A stretch of 64,000 bases of DNA from Crocodylus rhombifer (Eukaryota > Chordata > Crocodylia > Crocodylidae). Both the position numbers and the translations under genes were made by a program. Position 1 is the first letter of the stretch. Each line of letters starts with the position of its first letter. This document shows, piece after piece, positions 32,502-44,815 of this stretch. The stretch lies in assembly GCA_038503035.1 (NCBI GenBank), contig JAVSML010024578.1, forward strand, positions 1-64,000, given 5' to 3'. A model generated the notes under the pieces. The model did no database searches, was not told the origin of the DNA, and worked only from the letters and a program-made list of their open reading frames with translations.

Positions 32502-33893
32502 ATGATGAAGACTGAGCCCCACTCCTCCAGCCCCAGCAGCAGCAGCAACAGCAGCAGCCTGAGAAGCTCCTCGCCTCACAGGAATGCCTACGAAGCCGGG
32601 ATACAGGGCCTCAAAGCCACAGAAGATGCCCTTGGCACCGAGAGTGAGGAAGCCAAGAAAGCCAGGAGCAAGAAGTATGGCTCCAACGTCCACCGGATCA
32701 AGAATATGTTCCTGCAGATGGGGACCACTCCGGTGAGTGAAGGGGCTTGCGACCTGGCCAAGGTGAAGGAGAAGCCCGTCAGGCTGTCCTTGCCCAGGGC
32801 CAGCAGCCTAAACGAGAATGTAGATCACAGTGCACTGCTGAAGCTGGGGACCAGCGTGTCGGAGAGGGTGAGCCGTTTCGACTCCAAGCCTGACAAGCCA
32901 TTCTCCAAACTCCAGGAGACCCGGAAGATCTTCGAGAGGAGCCTCCAGGAGAAGGAGACGACCAACAAACTCCTGCTGAGGAAGGAGAGGGCTGGCTTCC
33001 AGGACAGGAAGCTGGATGTGGTGGTGAGGTTCAATGGTAGCACTGAGTCCCTGGACAAGCTGGACACGGAGGCCGTGTCACCCACTGTGAGCCAGCTCAG
33101 CGCTGTTTTCGAGAAGGCCGACCTGAGGAACAACCTGCACAAAACGCCTGGCAAAGTTGGGCCCCTCAACTCCAAAATTGTCAGCAAGAGGTCCCGGGTC
33201 TTTCTTCAGAGCCAGGAGGCGGGCAAGGCGGACCCCAGGGTTGGCGATGGGCCTTCACTGCAGGCAAGAGTCAGGCAGCTCGAGAGTGAGAAGGCCCAAG
33301 CCAAGCCAGCTGCAGGGGGCCAGGGCGCACCCCGGGTGGGTGACAAGGACGGGGCAGGTCCACGTTCCCAGAGTGTCCAGGAGGTGAGGAAGATCAAGCC
33401 GGTGGAGGTGGAGGAGAGCGGGGACTCAGAACAGGAAGCCGAGGTGGTCGAGCGGGCAGAGGAGGTGGCTTTTGAGCAGGACAAAATCAAGGGTACCGAT
33501 GGGCAGACACCAGGGCCCGACCTCAGGGCAGAGGTGATCCAGGCTGAGGTGATGGTTCACGCAGCCTTGGAAAATGGCAGCCTGGCTGCAGAGAAACATT
33601 TGGAGGCCCCGGAGGTGGCTGCTTTTGCTGAGGAGGTGGGCAAGGCCGAGGGGCAAGAGGAGGCCGACCTGGGCGACGAGTCCAAGAAGGAGGACTTCTC
33701 GGAGGCTGACTTAGTGGACATTAGTGCCTACAGCGGGCTGGGGGAGGACTCGGGGGGGAGCGGGCTGGATGAGGACGAGGAAGCCGATGGCCTGTATGAG
33801 CCGGAGTCAAGCTGCTTGGAGATCCCGGGACTCTCGGAGGAGGAGGAGCCGGTGCCCAACCGCAAAATCCACTTTAGCACAGCACCCATCCAG
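32502..33893 (+). CDS. PPP1R9B: PPP1R9B (spinophilin/neurabin-2) exon 1
   Basis: A 464-codon first coding exon with donor CAG|GTAAGA, phase 0. Spinophilin is a scaffold that targets protein phosphatase 1 to actin-rich dendritic spines and receptors. It opens MMKTEP, then a Ser-rich stretch (about 7-27), YEAGIQGLK and [20 protein letters not shown]. The next blocks are [20 protein letters not shown] and [16 protein letters not shown], the conserved F-actin-binding half. [11 protein letters not shown] follows. The centre is variable and charged, rich in Glu near 380-450. RKIHF at about 454-458 is the PP1-docking motif (R/K-V/I-x-F), just before the exon end STAPIQ. The start and exon layout match human. 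Without splicing the frame would run on to 34127. Confidence 0.97.
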
Positions 33894-36071
33894 GTAAGAG
33901 GGGCAGGTGCCATGGCACCACCCCAGGGGGAGGGCAGCGCGGGGCACTGCAGCCAATGGGATCTGCTCTGCATTGGCACATGGTGTTATGGAGGGGACGA
34001 AGCCCTGGGTAAGGGGGTGATTCTCGTTCCAGGGCCTATGGGCAGGAAATGGCAGAGCTGGGGACTGCAACCCAGGCATTCTCAGCTCTGCGCCTCCCTG
34101 CTTCCCAGCCACTTGGTTGTCCCCTAACCAGCACCCCAACTCATCCCAGAGGCTCACAGGGCAATGCCAGGACGCTCTGCTTCCCCTGCCCACCCCAGCT
34201 GGCCATCTGCCCAGGGACTGGTGTTCTCAGTGCTTCCCCACCACAGGCCGTTTGTCGGCAAGCGCCATTGAAACGCAGCACTTCTGGGTTGTGGGGGCTG
34301 GTAGCATGCAGGCAGGATGCAACAGAATAGAGGCCAAAGAAATGTCGGTCAAGAACGGCGAAGCTAGGAAAAGGGTCGGGGGCTGCCGAGGTCTAGGCAG
34401 GGCAGGCAGGGCCTTGAGGAAGGTCTGGTTTCCCTGCCACCTCCACACCACTGTGAAAATCTGTCAGGTCGAGGTGACCCCATTGCGTTGAAGGATGGGG
34501 AGCCTGAGGTGGTGGGTAATAAAGCCATTCCTTGTAATAGGAGCCAGCAGAGTCCTCCTGCCCCTTCTCCTGTGCAGGCAGAACCTAGCCCAAACTCAGA
34601 AACCACCGAATATTGACCCCCTGCATCCCACGGTGTGCGGCAGCTGCTGGGTTCGTTTCAGAGCCAACGAGGCCGTCCTCTGGCATTTCAGACCGATCAG
34701 TGTAGTGTGAATGTCTGTGTGTGTAAGCCCGCGTGGAGGGCTCCGGATGGGGCATGTGACTTCCTGAATGGTGGTAGGGACGGGGAGGAGGGGCCCTCCG
34801 TGGCACAGGGTAGACAGCATCATGGAGACCATGAGTGCCAGAAGGCTGTTCCCTGGTCCTCTTCTGCCTCCCAGATGGACCCTGCCCCTGGGTGCCTGTT
34901 TTTTCTCTAGGCTGCACAGCCTTAGTAGGACGAAGAAGGCTTGCAGCTGCAGGGAGGGCTAAGGGGATGCATCTGCTATCCAAGCCAAAGTCAGGGGGTG
35001 TCTCTCCACTTCTTCCTAAGCCTGATTCTCCACACGTGTCTCAGCACCTTTGGGTGCCCCTGAGAACTGGCCATGCTCACCCCAAGGCCAAACTGCAGTG
35101 CCAGGCTCCTCTCTGATGTGACCCCCCTGAGCTACATCAGGGATAGCTTTTGAACTGGGGTATTTGAAGTACTGTGGCTGAATAGTTAAAGGGAATGGAG
35201 GCCAGATGTCCTTGCATCAGTCTCTTCCCAGCCCTCCATGGCAGAGAGTGGTGTGGACTAGGATGTAGGGTCTCTCATTCTGCGTTATTGCCACTGATCC
35301 CAGCTGAGCCTCAGACCCAGGTCAGACCCCTGATTCATGGAGGTGGGGGAAGGCAAGGGAAGTGACTTCCTTCCAGATGGGGTGCTCCTGCTCCTCTCCT
35401 CCTCAAGTGGATGTGGAGTCTGACAGATTCACTGAAACATTGAGGGCTGGCACACCCCACTGGAGGGCTTCAGGGCAGGCATCTCACTTGGGGCAGGAGA
35501 GCTACTAAAGCAGAGTGCTGGGTTTCACCGCCCGCTCTGCCCCTGCTAAACTGGGTGGTTGAGGGAGTCCTTGTGGATACAGCCAAGTGTGGGCAACAAG
35601 GCTGACTGAGCTCCTTGTGGGTTCACTAGCTGCCTGCAAATGCTTGGGCAGCAGGCACTGTGGAGCAGAGGAAGTACAGCCATCAGCCTGGCAGCTTGAG
35701 GCCATCTAAGGGTGCCAAGGGGAGGAGGGACCTGATGGGGTCCCTGCAGTAACCTAGCAGGGAATGGGTGTTTGGTACCGGTCAGTTTCTGATCTGTAAG
35801 CCAGTGGCTTGTCTTGGCTTGGTGGTGAGCACTTCCTTATGGTAACCCCCTCTTCTTCCCTGACATGAGCTGTCCCAGTGTCTGGGCTAGTTCTCCTGGT
35901 AAAACCCCTTCTCTTGGGGCTGAGCTGTCTCAGCACAACAGTGGTAAGCCCTAGCTTAGACCTGGACACTTGTGGGCTGGGAGCTGCATGTGCACAGTGA
36001 GAACTGGACATTCCCCACTCAAGACCCCCTGCTTGCTCGAAGCTTCATGGTAGAGCTGTGGCAGGATGGGG
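33894..36071. other. PPP1R9B intron 1, proximal part
   Basis: No exon found. Single-copy-looking sequence. The exon 1 frame continues open for 77 codons past the donor, to a stop at 34125-34127. Confidence 0.5.
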
Positions 36072-36465
36072 AATCACAGAATCCTAGAAAATTAGGGTGG
36101 GAAGGGACATCAGGTGGTCATCTAGCCCAACCCCCTGCTCCAAGCAGGACCAGCCCCAAGTGGATCATCCCAGCCAAGGCTTTGTCTAACCGGGTCTTAA
36201 CAACTTCTAAGGTTGGAGATTCCACAACCTCTATGGGTAACCTGGGCTACTGCTTTACTATCCTCCTAGTGAAAAAGCTTTTTTTAGTATCTAACCTAAA
36301 CTTCCTTGCTGCACCTTGAGACCATTGCTTCTTGTACTGGCATCTGCCACCACTGAGAACAGTTTAGCTCCATCCTCTCTGGAACTGCCCTTCAGGTAGT
36401 TGAAGGCAGATCCCCCTTCAACTATCTTTAAATCCCTCCTCAGCCTTCTCTTCTCCAGACTAAAT
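36072..36465 (-). mobile_element. CR1 LINE fragment, 3' end
   Basis: Minus-strand CR1 3' end: AATCACAGAATCCTAG terminal words, the GGGAAGGGACATCAGGTGGTCATC block, and the reverse complement of the CR1 tail (TAACCTAAACTTCC, then CTCAGCCTTCTCTTCTCCAG). It is cut where the next CR1 begins. Confidence 0.85.
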
Positions 36466-37490
36466 AATCATAGAATCATAGAAAGAAGGACCAGAAGGGA
36501 CCTGTAACATCTTGAAGTCCGGTCCCCTGCCATGGGCAGGAGGTAAGGGGCTCAACTGAGCTCAACGAGCTGCTTGTACAGCCTCTTCTTGAACACTGCC
36601 AGGGTTGGCAACTGCACCACCTCTGCTGGAAGTGTTCCAGTTTATGGTCATCCGTACGGAAAAGACTTTTTTCCATATGTCTAGCCTAAATGTTTCCCTG
36701 ACTAGCTTGTGCCCACTAGTCCTCATCCTCCCAGGGGGTGCTTTTCTGAAAAGTTGCTCTCCCAGATCCTGGTGTTCTCCCTTGGCATATTTGTAGGCGG
36801 CTATCAAGTCACCCCTCAGCCTTCTTTTACTCAGACTGAACAAACCCAGGTCCCGAAGTCTCTCCTCGTAAGGCCTATCCCCCAGGCCCTTGATCACGTG
36901 GCCCTTGATTATAAGCCAGTTCCAAGAGTCTCTCCTCAGAAGTGATGTCCCAGCCCCCAAACTATTTTCATTGCCCTCCACTGGTCTCTCTCCAATTTGT
37001 CCATATCCTTTCTGTAGTGGGGGGCTCAAAGCTAGACACAGTACTCCAGATGTGGCCTCACCAGTGCTGAATAGAGAGGAAGAATCACTTCCCTGCTGGC
37101 AACACTTCTACTAATACAGCCCAGTATGTAATTAGCTTTCTTTGCAACAAGGACATACTGTTGACTCATATTCAGCGTATTGTCCACTGTAACCCCCAGG
37201 TCCTTTCCTGCAGAGCTGTAGCTTAGCCAGTCAGTCCCCAGCTTATACAGGTATATGGGTTTGTTCTGTCCTAAGTGCTGGACCCTGAACTTGTCCTTAT
37301 TAAACCTCATGAGATTTCTTTTGTCCAATCCTCCAATTAGTTGAGGTTTCTCTGAATCCTAGCCCACCCTCCAGTATATCTCCTATTTCCCCCAGCTTGG
37401 TGTCATCTGCGAACTTTCTGAGGGTGCAATCCATCCTGTCTTCCAGGTTGTAGATTAAGATATTGAACAACACTGGAAAGAGAGACCACA
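36466..37490 (-). mobile_element. CR1 LINE fragment, about 1 kb, frame-broken
   Basis: Terminal AATCATAGAATCATAG, then the reverse-oriented ORF2 C-terminal half in three frames (36562-37029, 37032-37328, 37300-37530). The last includes KFADDTKLGEI, an intact FADD reverse transcriptase box, in contrast to the 4.9-kb copy. Frameshifts make it a dead relic. It abuts the previous fragment in the same orientation. Confidence 0.88.
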
Positions 37491-39598
37491 TCTCATGGGC
37501 CCCAGTCCAGTGCTCTAGCCTGTAGGTCACCCTTCTGTCCCATCAGTTAGCCTTCGGCTCCATCTCATCTATTGTTTGGCCTGTCTCGGGGAGGAGGAAC
37601 AGCTGGGAACTTCTAGGAGTTAGGCATGGCCATTCATTACATTAACCTTTGCTACTGCTGGACAGGAGCGGGTTCCTGGGCACTGGGGAATGGGTGTTTC
37701 TCCTTCCCCATCACAAGGCCATTTTGGGAGGCTGGGTTGGTGGTTCTCCTGCACTGCCCAGACAGGACTGAGATCAAGGCAGGAGTGCAAAGGGAGGGGT
37801 GTAGGGTAGAGGAAGGAGTGGGTGGCTGGGAGCTGAATGCCGGTGCTGTGCTGATTTCCAAACGGTTACACACCCTGACCCAGCACAGCAGAAGTGAAAA
37901 TGAGGAAGTGTGCGCATGGGTGAGATGCATTTGTTTTATGTTCAGTGTCTGCACCGGGCCTGGGCCCTCAGCCAGGCCCCTGGGGCAAGCTGGGGGCAGC
38001 AGAAATGTACCCGAGAAGGACATAGAGGAGGGGTTTGGAGGCAGCTAGCCCCTGGGTGCTGGGTTTCTGCAGGTAGGGAAGTTCCTCATGCCCCATGGGA
38101 TCAGGAGGGCCCAGCGGGGCTCCTGATTAGAGGGAACTGTGAGTGCCCTCAGCCCCTGGCCTTGAGGAGAAGGCTCATGTCAGCTCCCTCATTACTGCTA
38201 CCTGGGAGGGTATCACTAGAAAGTGAGTCCCCTTGACAGGACACTGCCCTTTGCCATGGGTTAGAACAGTGCCCCACAGGCAGGTGGGGCTTCCCCCACA
38301 GCTACCTGAAGTAGGGGTGGTGATGGGGAGTCAGGATCCCTTCTGAGCACTACCCCTGCAGCACAGCGGGTCTTTGTGCCACCCCCTGGCGGCCCAGGCA
38401 GTGCCACACCTTCCATTTGGTCCCTGACAATCCCCATGCCACTCTGCTGGCTGGGGCATGGCTGGCGGGCTACAATACTACAAAGGCAGGTGGAGATGCC
38501 CAGGATTATGCTGGTCCCTGTCTCTGGGACCTGTGCAGCTATTTCTGGGCATCAGTGATTAGCTCCCACTTGTATCCCCTTGACTGAATGAACAGAAATT
38601 GCTTTGTGTTGGTGTTCAGTTATTTATAGAGACGCGGCCTGGATTCCATGGCTGAGTCAGTGCCATCGGTTCTGTCCTTACCTGGGGCCTGCGGGGTGAG
38701 GGGCACCAGCCGGCTGCAGTGTAGGCATCTCTGCTTGTGGTTAGGTGGCACCCAGAATTCTCCTGAGAACTCTGCTCCCTTGGGGCCCTACAGGAGCTGG
38801 GTGTCAGGATGGTGCTGAGACCCTTTGTGAATCTGGCTGTTGACACAGCAGGAAAAGCGAGGCCTTTATTGAGGCAGTTAAAATAGCTGAATATACCTGG
38901 TGCTGAGGACAGGTGCTGAGGACTGGGGAAATCTGCATTTGCTTGGACTTGGAGGAACTGGTTTTGTGCTTGCTCTTCAAGCCTGGAGAATGGTAGGATT
39001 TGCCTCTCAGCACTCACTGTTTGCAACTTTCATCTCTTCCCAGGGCATTTTTATTCCACCTCATCCTTTGTGGAATACAGCAGGCACTGGTGTCCCTTCC
39101 CTCCTGGGTTTTGAAGAAAGTCCACCCCAAGGAGAGCTTTTTTTGCCTTGTCTGCCTAGGGGCAATGATCTCAGCAGTGCTGTGCTGGGAATGCTTGTGG
39201 ACAGGCTTTGTAGGCAGCAGAGGGAGTTAAGGAGGACCATGTGTGTTACTATAGGTCCAAATGTTGGACTGCTTTGATGCGTTTCCTCTGGTGCATCACT
39301 GCAAGAATAGCAGGTTGCAAAACTGGAGGGGATTACCCAGCAGATTTGACATGGAGTTGAATTTGGGCCCTGTCATCCTGGAGCCAGAGTGCTAGTGAGC
39401 TGTGAGGGGCTGGACTTTCACCATTATCTTCCCCTAAAATTGTCCTCATTGCCAGAGTTGCCCAGCAGCCCCAGCTCCAGCCCCCACCTAGCTGGGATTA
39501 ACACCTATGCATACTGCTGGAATGGGCATCCCCACTGACTGCCCTTGTGGATGCTCAGGCTTGCTACTCCACCTTGCAAGAGCCAGTCCATGCTGAGC
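37491..39598. other. PPP1R9B intron 1, no feature
   Basis: No exon or clear repeat seen. Confidence 0.35.
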
Positions 39599-39715
39599 TT
39601 GCAATCAAAGGCGGGGTGGGTAAACAGACGCACAGAGGAGCAGAGTAACAGGTTTAAGGTCACCTGTCAGGTTGGGACAAAACAGGAACAGAACCCAGGT
39701 GTCCTAGTGCAGTGC
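39599..39715 (+). repeat. MIR-like SINE fragment
   Basis: GGTAAACAGACGCACAGAGGAG, then GGTTTAAGGTCACC and GAACAGAACCCAGGTGTCC, follow the MIR 3' core layout. Confidence 0.5.
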
Positions 39716-42700
39716 CTTTCCTGCTCCAGGCCACACTACCTGTGTGGGATTTGTCCATTCCTTTCTCTCAAATAGCTTTCAGGCCCAGTGGGTTTTGGGA
39801 TAATCCTAAGAGATTCTTGTGCCATGCTGTGAGCCCCACGGACTCTATCTGAACCCACCTGCCTCCTACTCCTTCTCCAATACAGTACTCTTGGCTGTTG
39901 GGTGGACAGGGTTAAGGTCAGCATTGTCAGCATTGTTGATGCTGCCCAGGACACAGAGCTCCTGGCTTCCCTAGCCATAGTACCAAAACTTGAAGTCAAG
40001 CTGGCAGATGCAGGGAACCTTGGATTCTTCCTGGATAATGAAGCATTGGTGAGAAGTTTGTCCTTTTCTGGGATGTAACTATGCCCAAGGATTAGACCAT
40101 CACCACGGGCATCTGGGAACATAGGCACTGCACTAACAGCTCTTCCAGAATGTGGCCTGTGCAGTGGTTGTCCCCTCCTGGCATGGTTGGCCTGGAGCAG
40201 AGTAGGCTGAGGGACAATGCAACAGCTGCCTTTTTGGCCAGGGGTTGGACATCTTCAGACCAGCCACAGGTTGGTCTAACAAGGCAGGGTACCCTGGCTG
40301 GTTGGGTAAGAGTCTCAGCTCCTCTGTGGCTTGGGCCTGATGTGGTGTGGGGGGACCACAGCAGGCATGTGAGATGCATTGCACACATATAGGGCACAGA
40401 TTGGGAGAGTGGAGGAATAATGCTTTTTCCTGCCCCTCCCCCCACTTGCAGGGTCCCCTGAGAAGGATTCAACACTAAAAATCCCAGCCCTGCCTCCGAT
40501 GGGATGGATCCTGCATTGCTCAGTCCTTATCTCCACAGGCAGTTGGGGCTTGTTATGTTGGAGGGAGGGGCAGGGGCTTGTCTGGAGCCAGCAGCACACT
40601 CCCTGGCCCTGGTGGCATTTGGTGTTTTTCTCTCTGCTGTACAGCGTAACCCCTGGGAGGTTCCGTAAGAACCAACCCTCCCCCAGAAGCTACCTTTCAA
40701 GCAATCAAAAAATACCTTGAATGCCTCACAGGAGCCACAGGGGCATGAGCGGGTGCCACGTGATGGGTTGTTGTGTGCGCAGAGCTGCTGTCTGCATAGG
40801 GAGAATTGACAGTGCCCCTTGGTACATTAATGCCAAACCTCCCACCACAGGGGAGTTGCCCTGCCATCCCTGACACTGGCACACAACATTGTGTGCGCTG
40901 AGCTGGAGGTGGCCTGCAGGACTGCTTGGCAGTCCCCGGTGAGGGCTGGTAGTTGGGGCACAGGCAGTTTGGTGTGGGACGGGATGGAGGGTTGGCTATG
41001 GAGTCAGGGAGAACTCTCAAAGGCTGCTATACTGTTAGACCATCTGCAGTGGGAAGAGTGTTTGATCCATTGCTGTCACAATAAAGAGCACTGGGCTTGC
41101 AAGGAGCAATTCTCACCTCTGGTCTCACCGCACTGCCCAGAGTAGGCAGGCCTCATGAAGGGGAAGCTGCATCTTGGGGAGGCTAAGAGACTTGCCAAGG
41201 ACACAAAGGAAGGCTGTGGCAGTGCATTAAAGCAGCTGTAGGTCTCCCTGTGTCTAATTACAGGGACCTCCTTTTTCTTCATAGGTAGGTAATATTGGAT
41301 CCAGGGTGACCTCTGCACCTCTCCCCCTCTCCAGCCCTACTAACTTATGTTATGGCCACCCTGTGGATCCCTACAGGGTGGAGGTGTCACAGGGCTTTGC
41401 TCTATGTGCCATGACATTGATCCCTAATGCTCTTTTGTGCCAAGGGTTTATCTGAGCAGTGTTATCCCTCCTTCCTATACCCCCCCGCTGTGGTAATCCC
41501 TGCTGTGGGAGAAGCAGATGCATCACGTCAGAGCCTGGCTGGGCTGGCTACGGTGTGGCCCCTGTTGACGAGCCATCTGCTCTGTCACTTTACTACCACC
41601 AAGTGAACACGTTGGGGGCTGGAGGCCCCTGCAAAGTGGAGTGTGGTCTGTTGCAACCTGGGAGGGCCACAGACACACAGGGCGAGGGTCTGATCAGCTG
41701 TGACTCAAGCTACCCAGCTACAACTGATCCCAGGCAGCTGCCTCTGTGCTCAAGCTGCCTTGAAGTGAGGCAGTCGGTTGGCTTGGAGGTAGTCCTGGGC
41801 TCAGTTCCCTCACCCTCCACCCCCTGCTCTCCCTACCCTCCTCACACCTACCCAGGTGTGGTCCAGCCCTTCTCCACTAGCAGCATAGGGTTTTTGGGGG
41901 TAGAATAATGAGGCCCGATCTCCCCTGCCAGGGTTCCAGTACCAGCAAGGAACGAGGCACACACACATCAGCTGAGGATGAGGCCTATTGCAAGGCTGGG
42001 TGGGCCATGTGCAGGCTGGGGAGGAGATGCCAGCAGAGAGTTGGCAGGCCTGTGGGGCACCAGCAGTGCCATAGGCCTGCAGCATCCCTACCACTCCTTC
42101 TCCGGATCAATGGGATCTACATGCATTGGGGGGTAGCTATTGCCCAGCCTGGCTACGTGAAGCTACTGCTCTGCTTGGGGAGCAGCTAGCGGAAAGTTTC
42201 CAGCAGAGGGGGGCTGCCTGCTCTCCTCCCCTTGGGAAATGTAGATGCCCCAAGCAGAAGCTGCCCATGATGAGTGTTTATGGGCCTGGGGCAGTCCTGT
42301 ATGACATGGATGCATCTCTTCCAAGGAAGGAGAGCCAGCTCCATCCAGCCTTTGCTTTCATCTCCCAGCTTTGAACAGATGTCTGGGATCGATACCTCTC
42401 CTGGCTTTTTGGCCAGGGTGTGTGTTATTGGTTTAGAAATCCTGCCTCCTTCCCACTTTTCTTCTCCCTCTGAGCTCCTGGGTTCTCTTTTTTTGTGTAT
42501 TCATGTGTCCTCTTGAGATCATCTGTTTCATTTGGGGACTTCCCTTGGATAAAGCAAAGCCAGAGGGGGCCGGGGAGAGGGCTGCTGGAGGTCAGTCGCT
42601 TAGAATATAAAAAGCCTTTTAATTGTGAAAGTGCAAGGCCAGCAGAAGGCGTGGAGATGCCGTGTAGGGCTGACGTAAAATCGCAGAGCCTTTGATAAAA

Positions 42701-42939
42701 TAAGGAACATCTTGCAAAGCAAAACAACTTTGTGGCATCTCCTGGTGACCTTCACGAGTGTCTATTTCTGTTAGGCCCAGAGATGTAGGGTTCCCACACT
42801 GGCCTGTCCCCCCAGAACTGGCAGCATCTTGCCGGTCTGTGCAAGAGTGAGGATCGTACTGTGCCAGTATCATGTGTAGCACCTGCAAGATGGGAAGTTC
42901 ATGCACAATGTATGCAAATTGTATGGGATGTGCAGCAAA
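39716..42939. other. PPP1R9B intron 1, no gene seen
   Basis: Single-copy-looking intronic DNA. No splice-framed ORF with protein-like content. Confidence 0.35.
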
Positions 42940-43090
42940 GATGCCGGTTGCAATGAGCGCACATGGAATACACAGAATATGCAGGTTGTGAATGGGATAT
43001 GCATATGTCCAGGGTTATGCATGAAGTATGCCAATAACAAGGATCTTGAGTGCCATATACAGGCTGCAAAGAGCGTGCATGGACTGGGCA
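42940..43090. repeat. Degenerate short-period repeat, about 39 bp
   Basis: The phrase CGGTTGCAATGAGCGCACATGGA near 42944 recurs as CAGGTTGTGAATGGGATATGC near 42982 and CAGGCTGCAAAGAGCGTGCATGG near 43060. Spacing of about 39 and 78 bases suggests a decayed 39-bp tandem array. Confidence 0.4.
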
Positions 43091-44094
43091 AGATAGAGCA
43101 ATCATTCATGGCATGCATCTTGAATTTGGCATGATTTTGAGCAGTTTACTTTCCTATTCTATGCACCACCCGTCCCCACTCCTTGCTCTTTTGCCTCAGT
43201 GGGCCGCTGCTGTTTGTGCTTACTGAGATGCGACGACCCCCCCGCCCCTTCAGCTCCCTGGCTGCCTGCTCTCCCTACCCTCTTCACCCCCCCAGCTCTG
43301 GCACCAAGTGTACAAAAGTGAGAGAAAAGTGCTCCCCATGGTCTCTTCAGTTTGTTGCTGGTTTCCCTGGTGACCACATGGAAGGTGACCAGAACAGGGG
43401 CTACAAGAAAAGCTGTGCTCCCTCCTTCATCTGGCACGAAAGAAGAAATAACTCCCCCTCCCCTCAGGCATCCCCACCAGGGCTTTGTGGGCTAAAGCAG
43501 GCTGCCAACAACAGCTGTCCATATGGCATGAGCAAACAGGAGTAGCAGAGACTGTAGCAAAGACCCCCCTTTCTGGGGGCTGATAGCCCCTCCGAGCAGA
43601 TGTGTGCGGGGGCTGGATCCATGCCGTGCCTCAGGGACATAGATATGTATATATCTCAGCTCAGTTCCCATCTTACTGCCATGTTCTTCATGCCTCATGT
43701 AGAATGGTGCCAACTTGAACTTCATCAGGGATCTCATACTGGTTGGGGGTCAGTTTTCCCTTAATCCCCATCTCCTGGAGTCAGGGGATTTTCTGATTCT
43801 CAGCTTTTACTTAAAAACAAAAGAGTCAAGTTTCCATTGTTGTTTGCTAGGGAGTGTGTTTTTCAGAGCACCCCCCTTGATCCAAGAGGAGGTGAATCTC
43901 CCACTGTGCCTTTAGGTCAGGCTGAGGCAATCTGTGCTGCAATGGTCTGTGGTTTGGTTTAGGGTGGGCTGGGAGTTATTCAGTAGACAGTCAGAGATAT
44001 ATCGTTTGACATCCCTAAACCAAGGGTGACTGAACCCAGGGAGGGCGTGACCAGAGACAGGTCACTCAATATGTGACCTGTTCATATACCCTTC
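43091..44094. other. PPP1R9B intron 1, no feature
   Basis: Nothing recognised. Confidence 0.3.
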
Positions 44095-44102
44095 TTCTAA
44101 AG

Positions 44103-44313
44103 CAAGTATGGCCAACCTGCAGCACACGTGTCAAAAGTGGCATAGGCAACCTCTGTGTGTGACGCATGGCAGGAAGGAGAGAGGACAGGTAGCACAGCAG
44201 CAGACAGGGCAAGGAGCAGAAAGCAGAGCAGCAGATCAGGCAGAGGAAGTGGCACTCGGGGTGGGTGTGTGGCTAATTTGTGGTATGCCTGCCAAACAGG
44301 TTGGCCCCCCATG
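44103..44313. mobile_element. hAT-like MITE (211 bp) with target-site duplication
   Basis: Terminal inverted repeats CAAGTATGGCCAACCTG and CAGGTTGGCCCCCCATG share the inner block GGCCAACCTG. The flanking 8 bases are TTCTAAAG (44095-44102) and CTCTAAAG (44314-44321), 7 of 8 identical, the duplication size of hAT transposons. The interior is purine-rich with AGCAGCAGA words and no ORF. Confidence 0.75.
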
Positions 44314-44744
44314 CTCTAAAGCATCTATTGCTTGTCATTGTTGGAGACAGGCCTATTTGTTATATGATGATAGTGGACCTAGGCCCAACAGAAACAACAA
44401 GCCTGCTTCAGTGGCTGGAGGGAGGCCACCAAATGTACACGTAAATCCCTGGGACAGATTATGAGAAAGCAGGAATGGAAGTGCATGGTACAAATTAATA
44501 ACTAGTTAGCCAAGAGAGGACCACTGAGAAAAGAACACTGGCTAGCACCTAATGCCTCTTGAATGTGCCTGAGGAGTCCATCAATGACTCCCAGTGAGAC
44601 TCTGCCTTGAGATATGCACAGGCAAGATAAAGGAAACTAGTTCCGCAATCCCCCAGGTTTCCTCTGGCCAGCACCTCTTTCCTGATCTGGGAGATGGACT
44701 TGTTGGCCAGAGCCAGGAGGAGGTAGACCAGAAGATCCGGAGGT

Positions 44745-44815
44745 TTTGTGGGGTTTCAGACTGTGCTAGATGAACCATTGGTCCAACCCAGCATGGCTGT
44801 TTTTATGTTCTTGTG
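44745..44815 (+). mobile_element. CR1-type or CR1-mobilised SINE 3' end
   Basis: CTGTGCTAGATGAACCATTGGTCCAACCCAGCATGGCTGTTTTTATGTTCTTG is the common sauropsid 3'-tail phrase of CR1 and CR1-mobilised SINEs. The upstream boundary is not clear. Confidence 0.55.
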
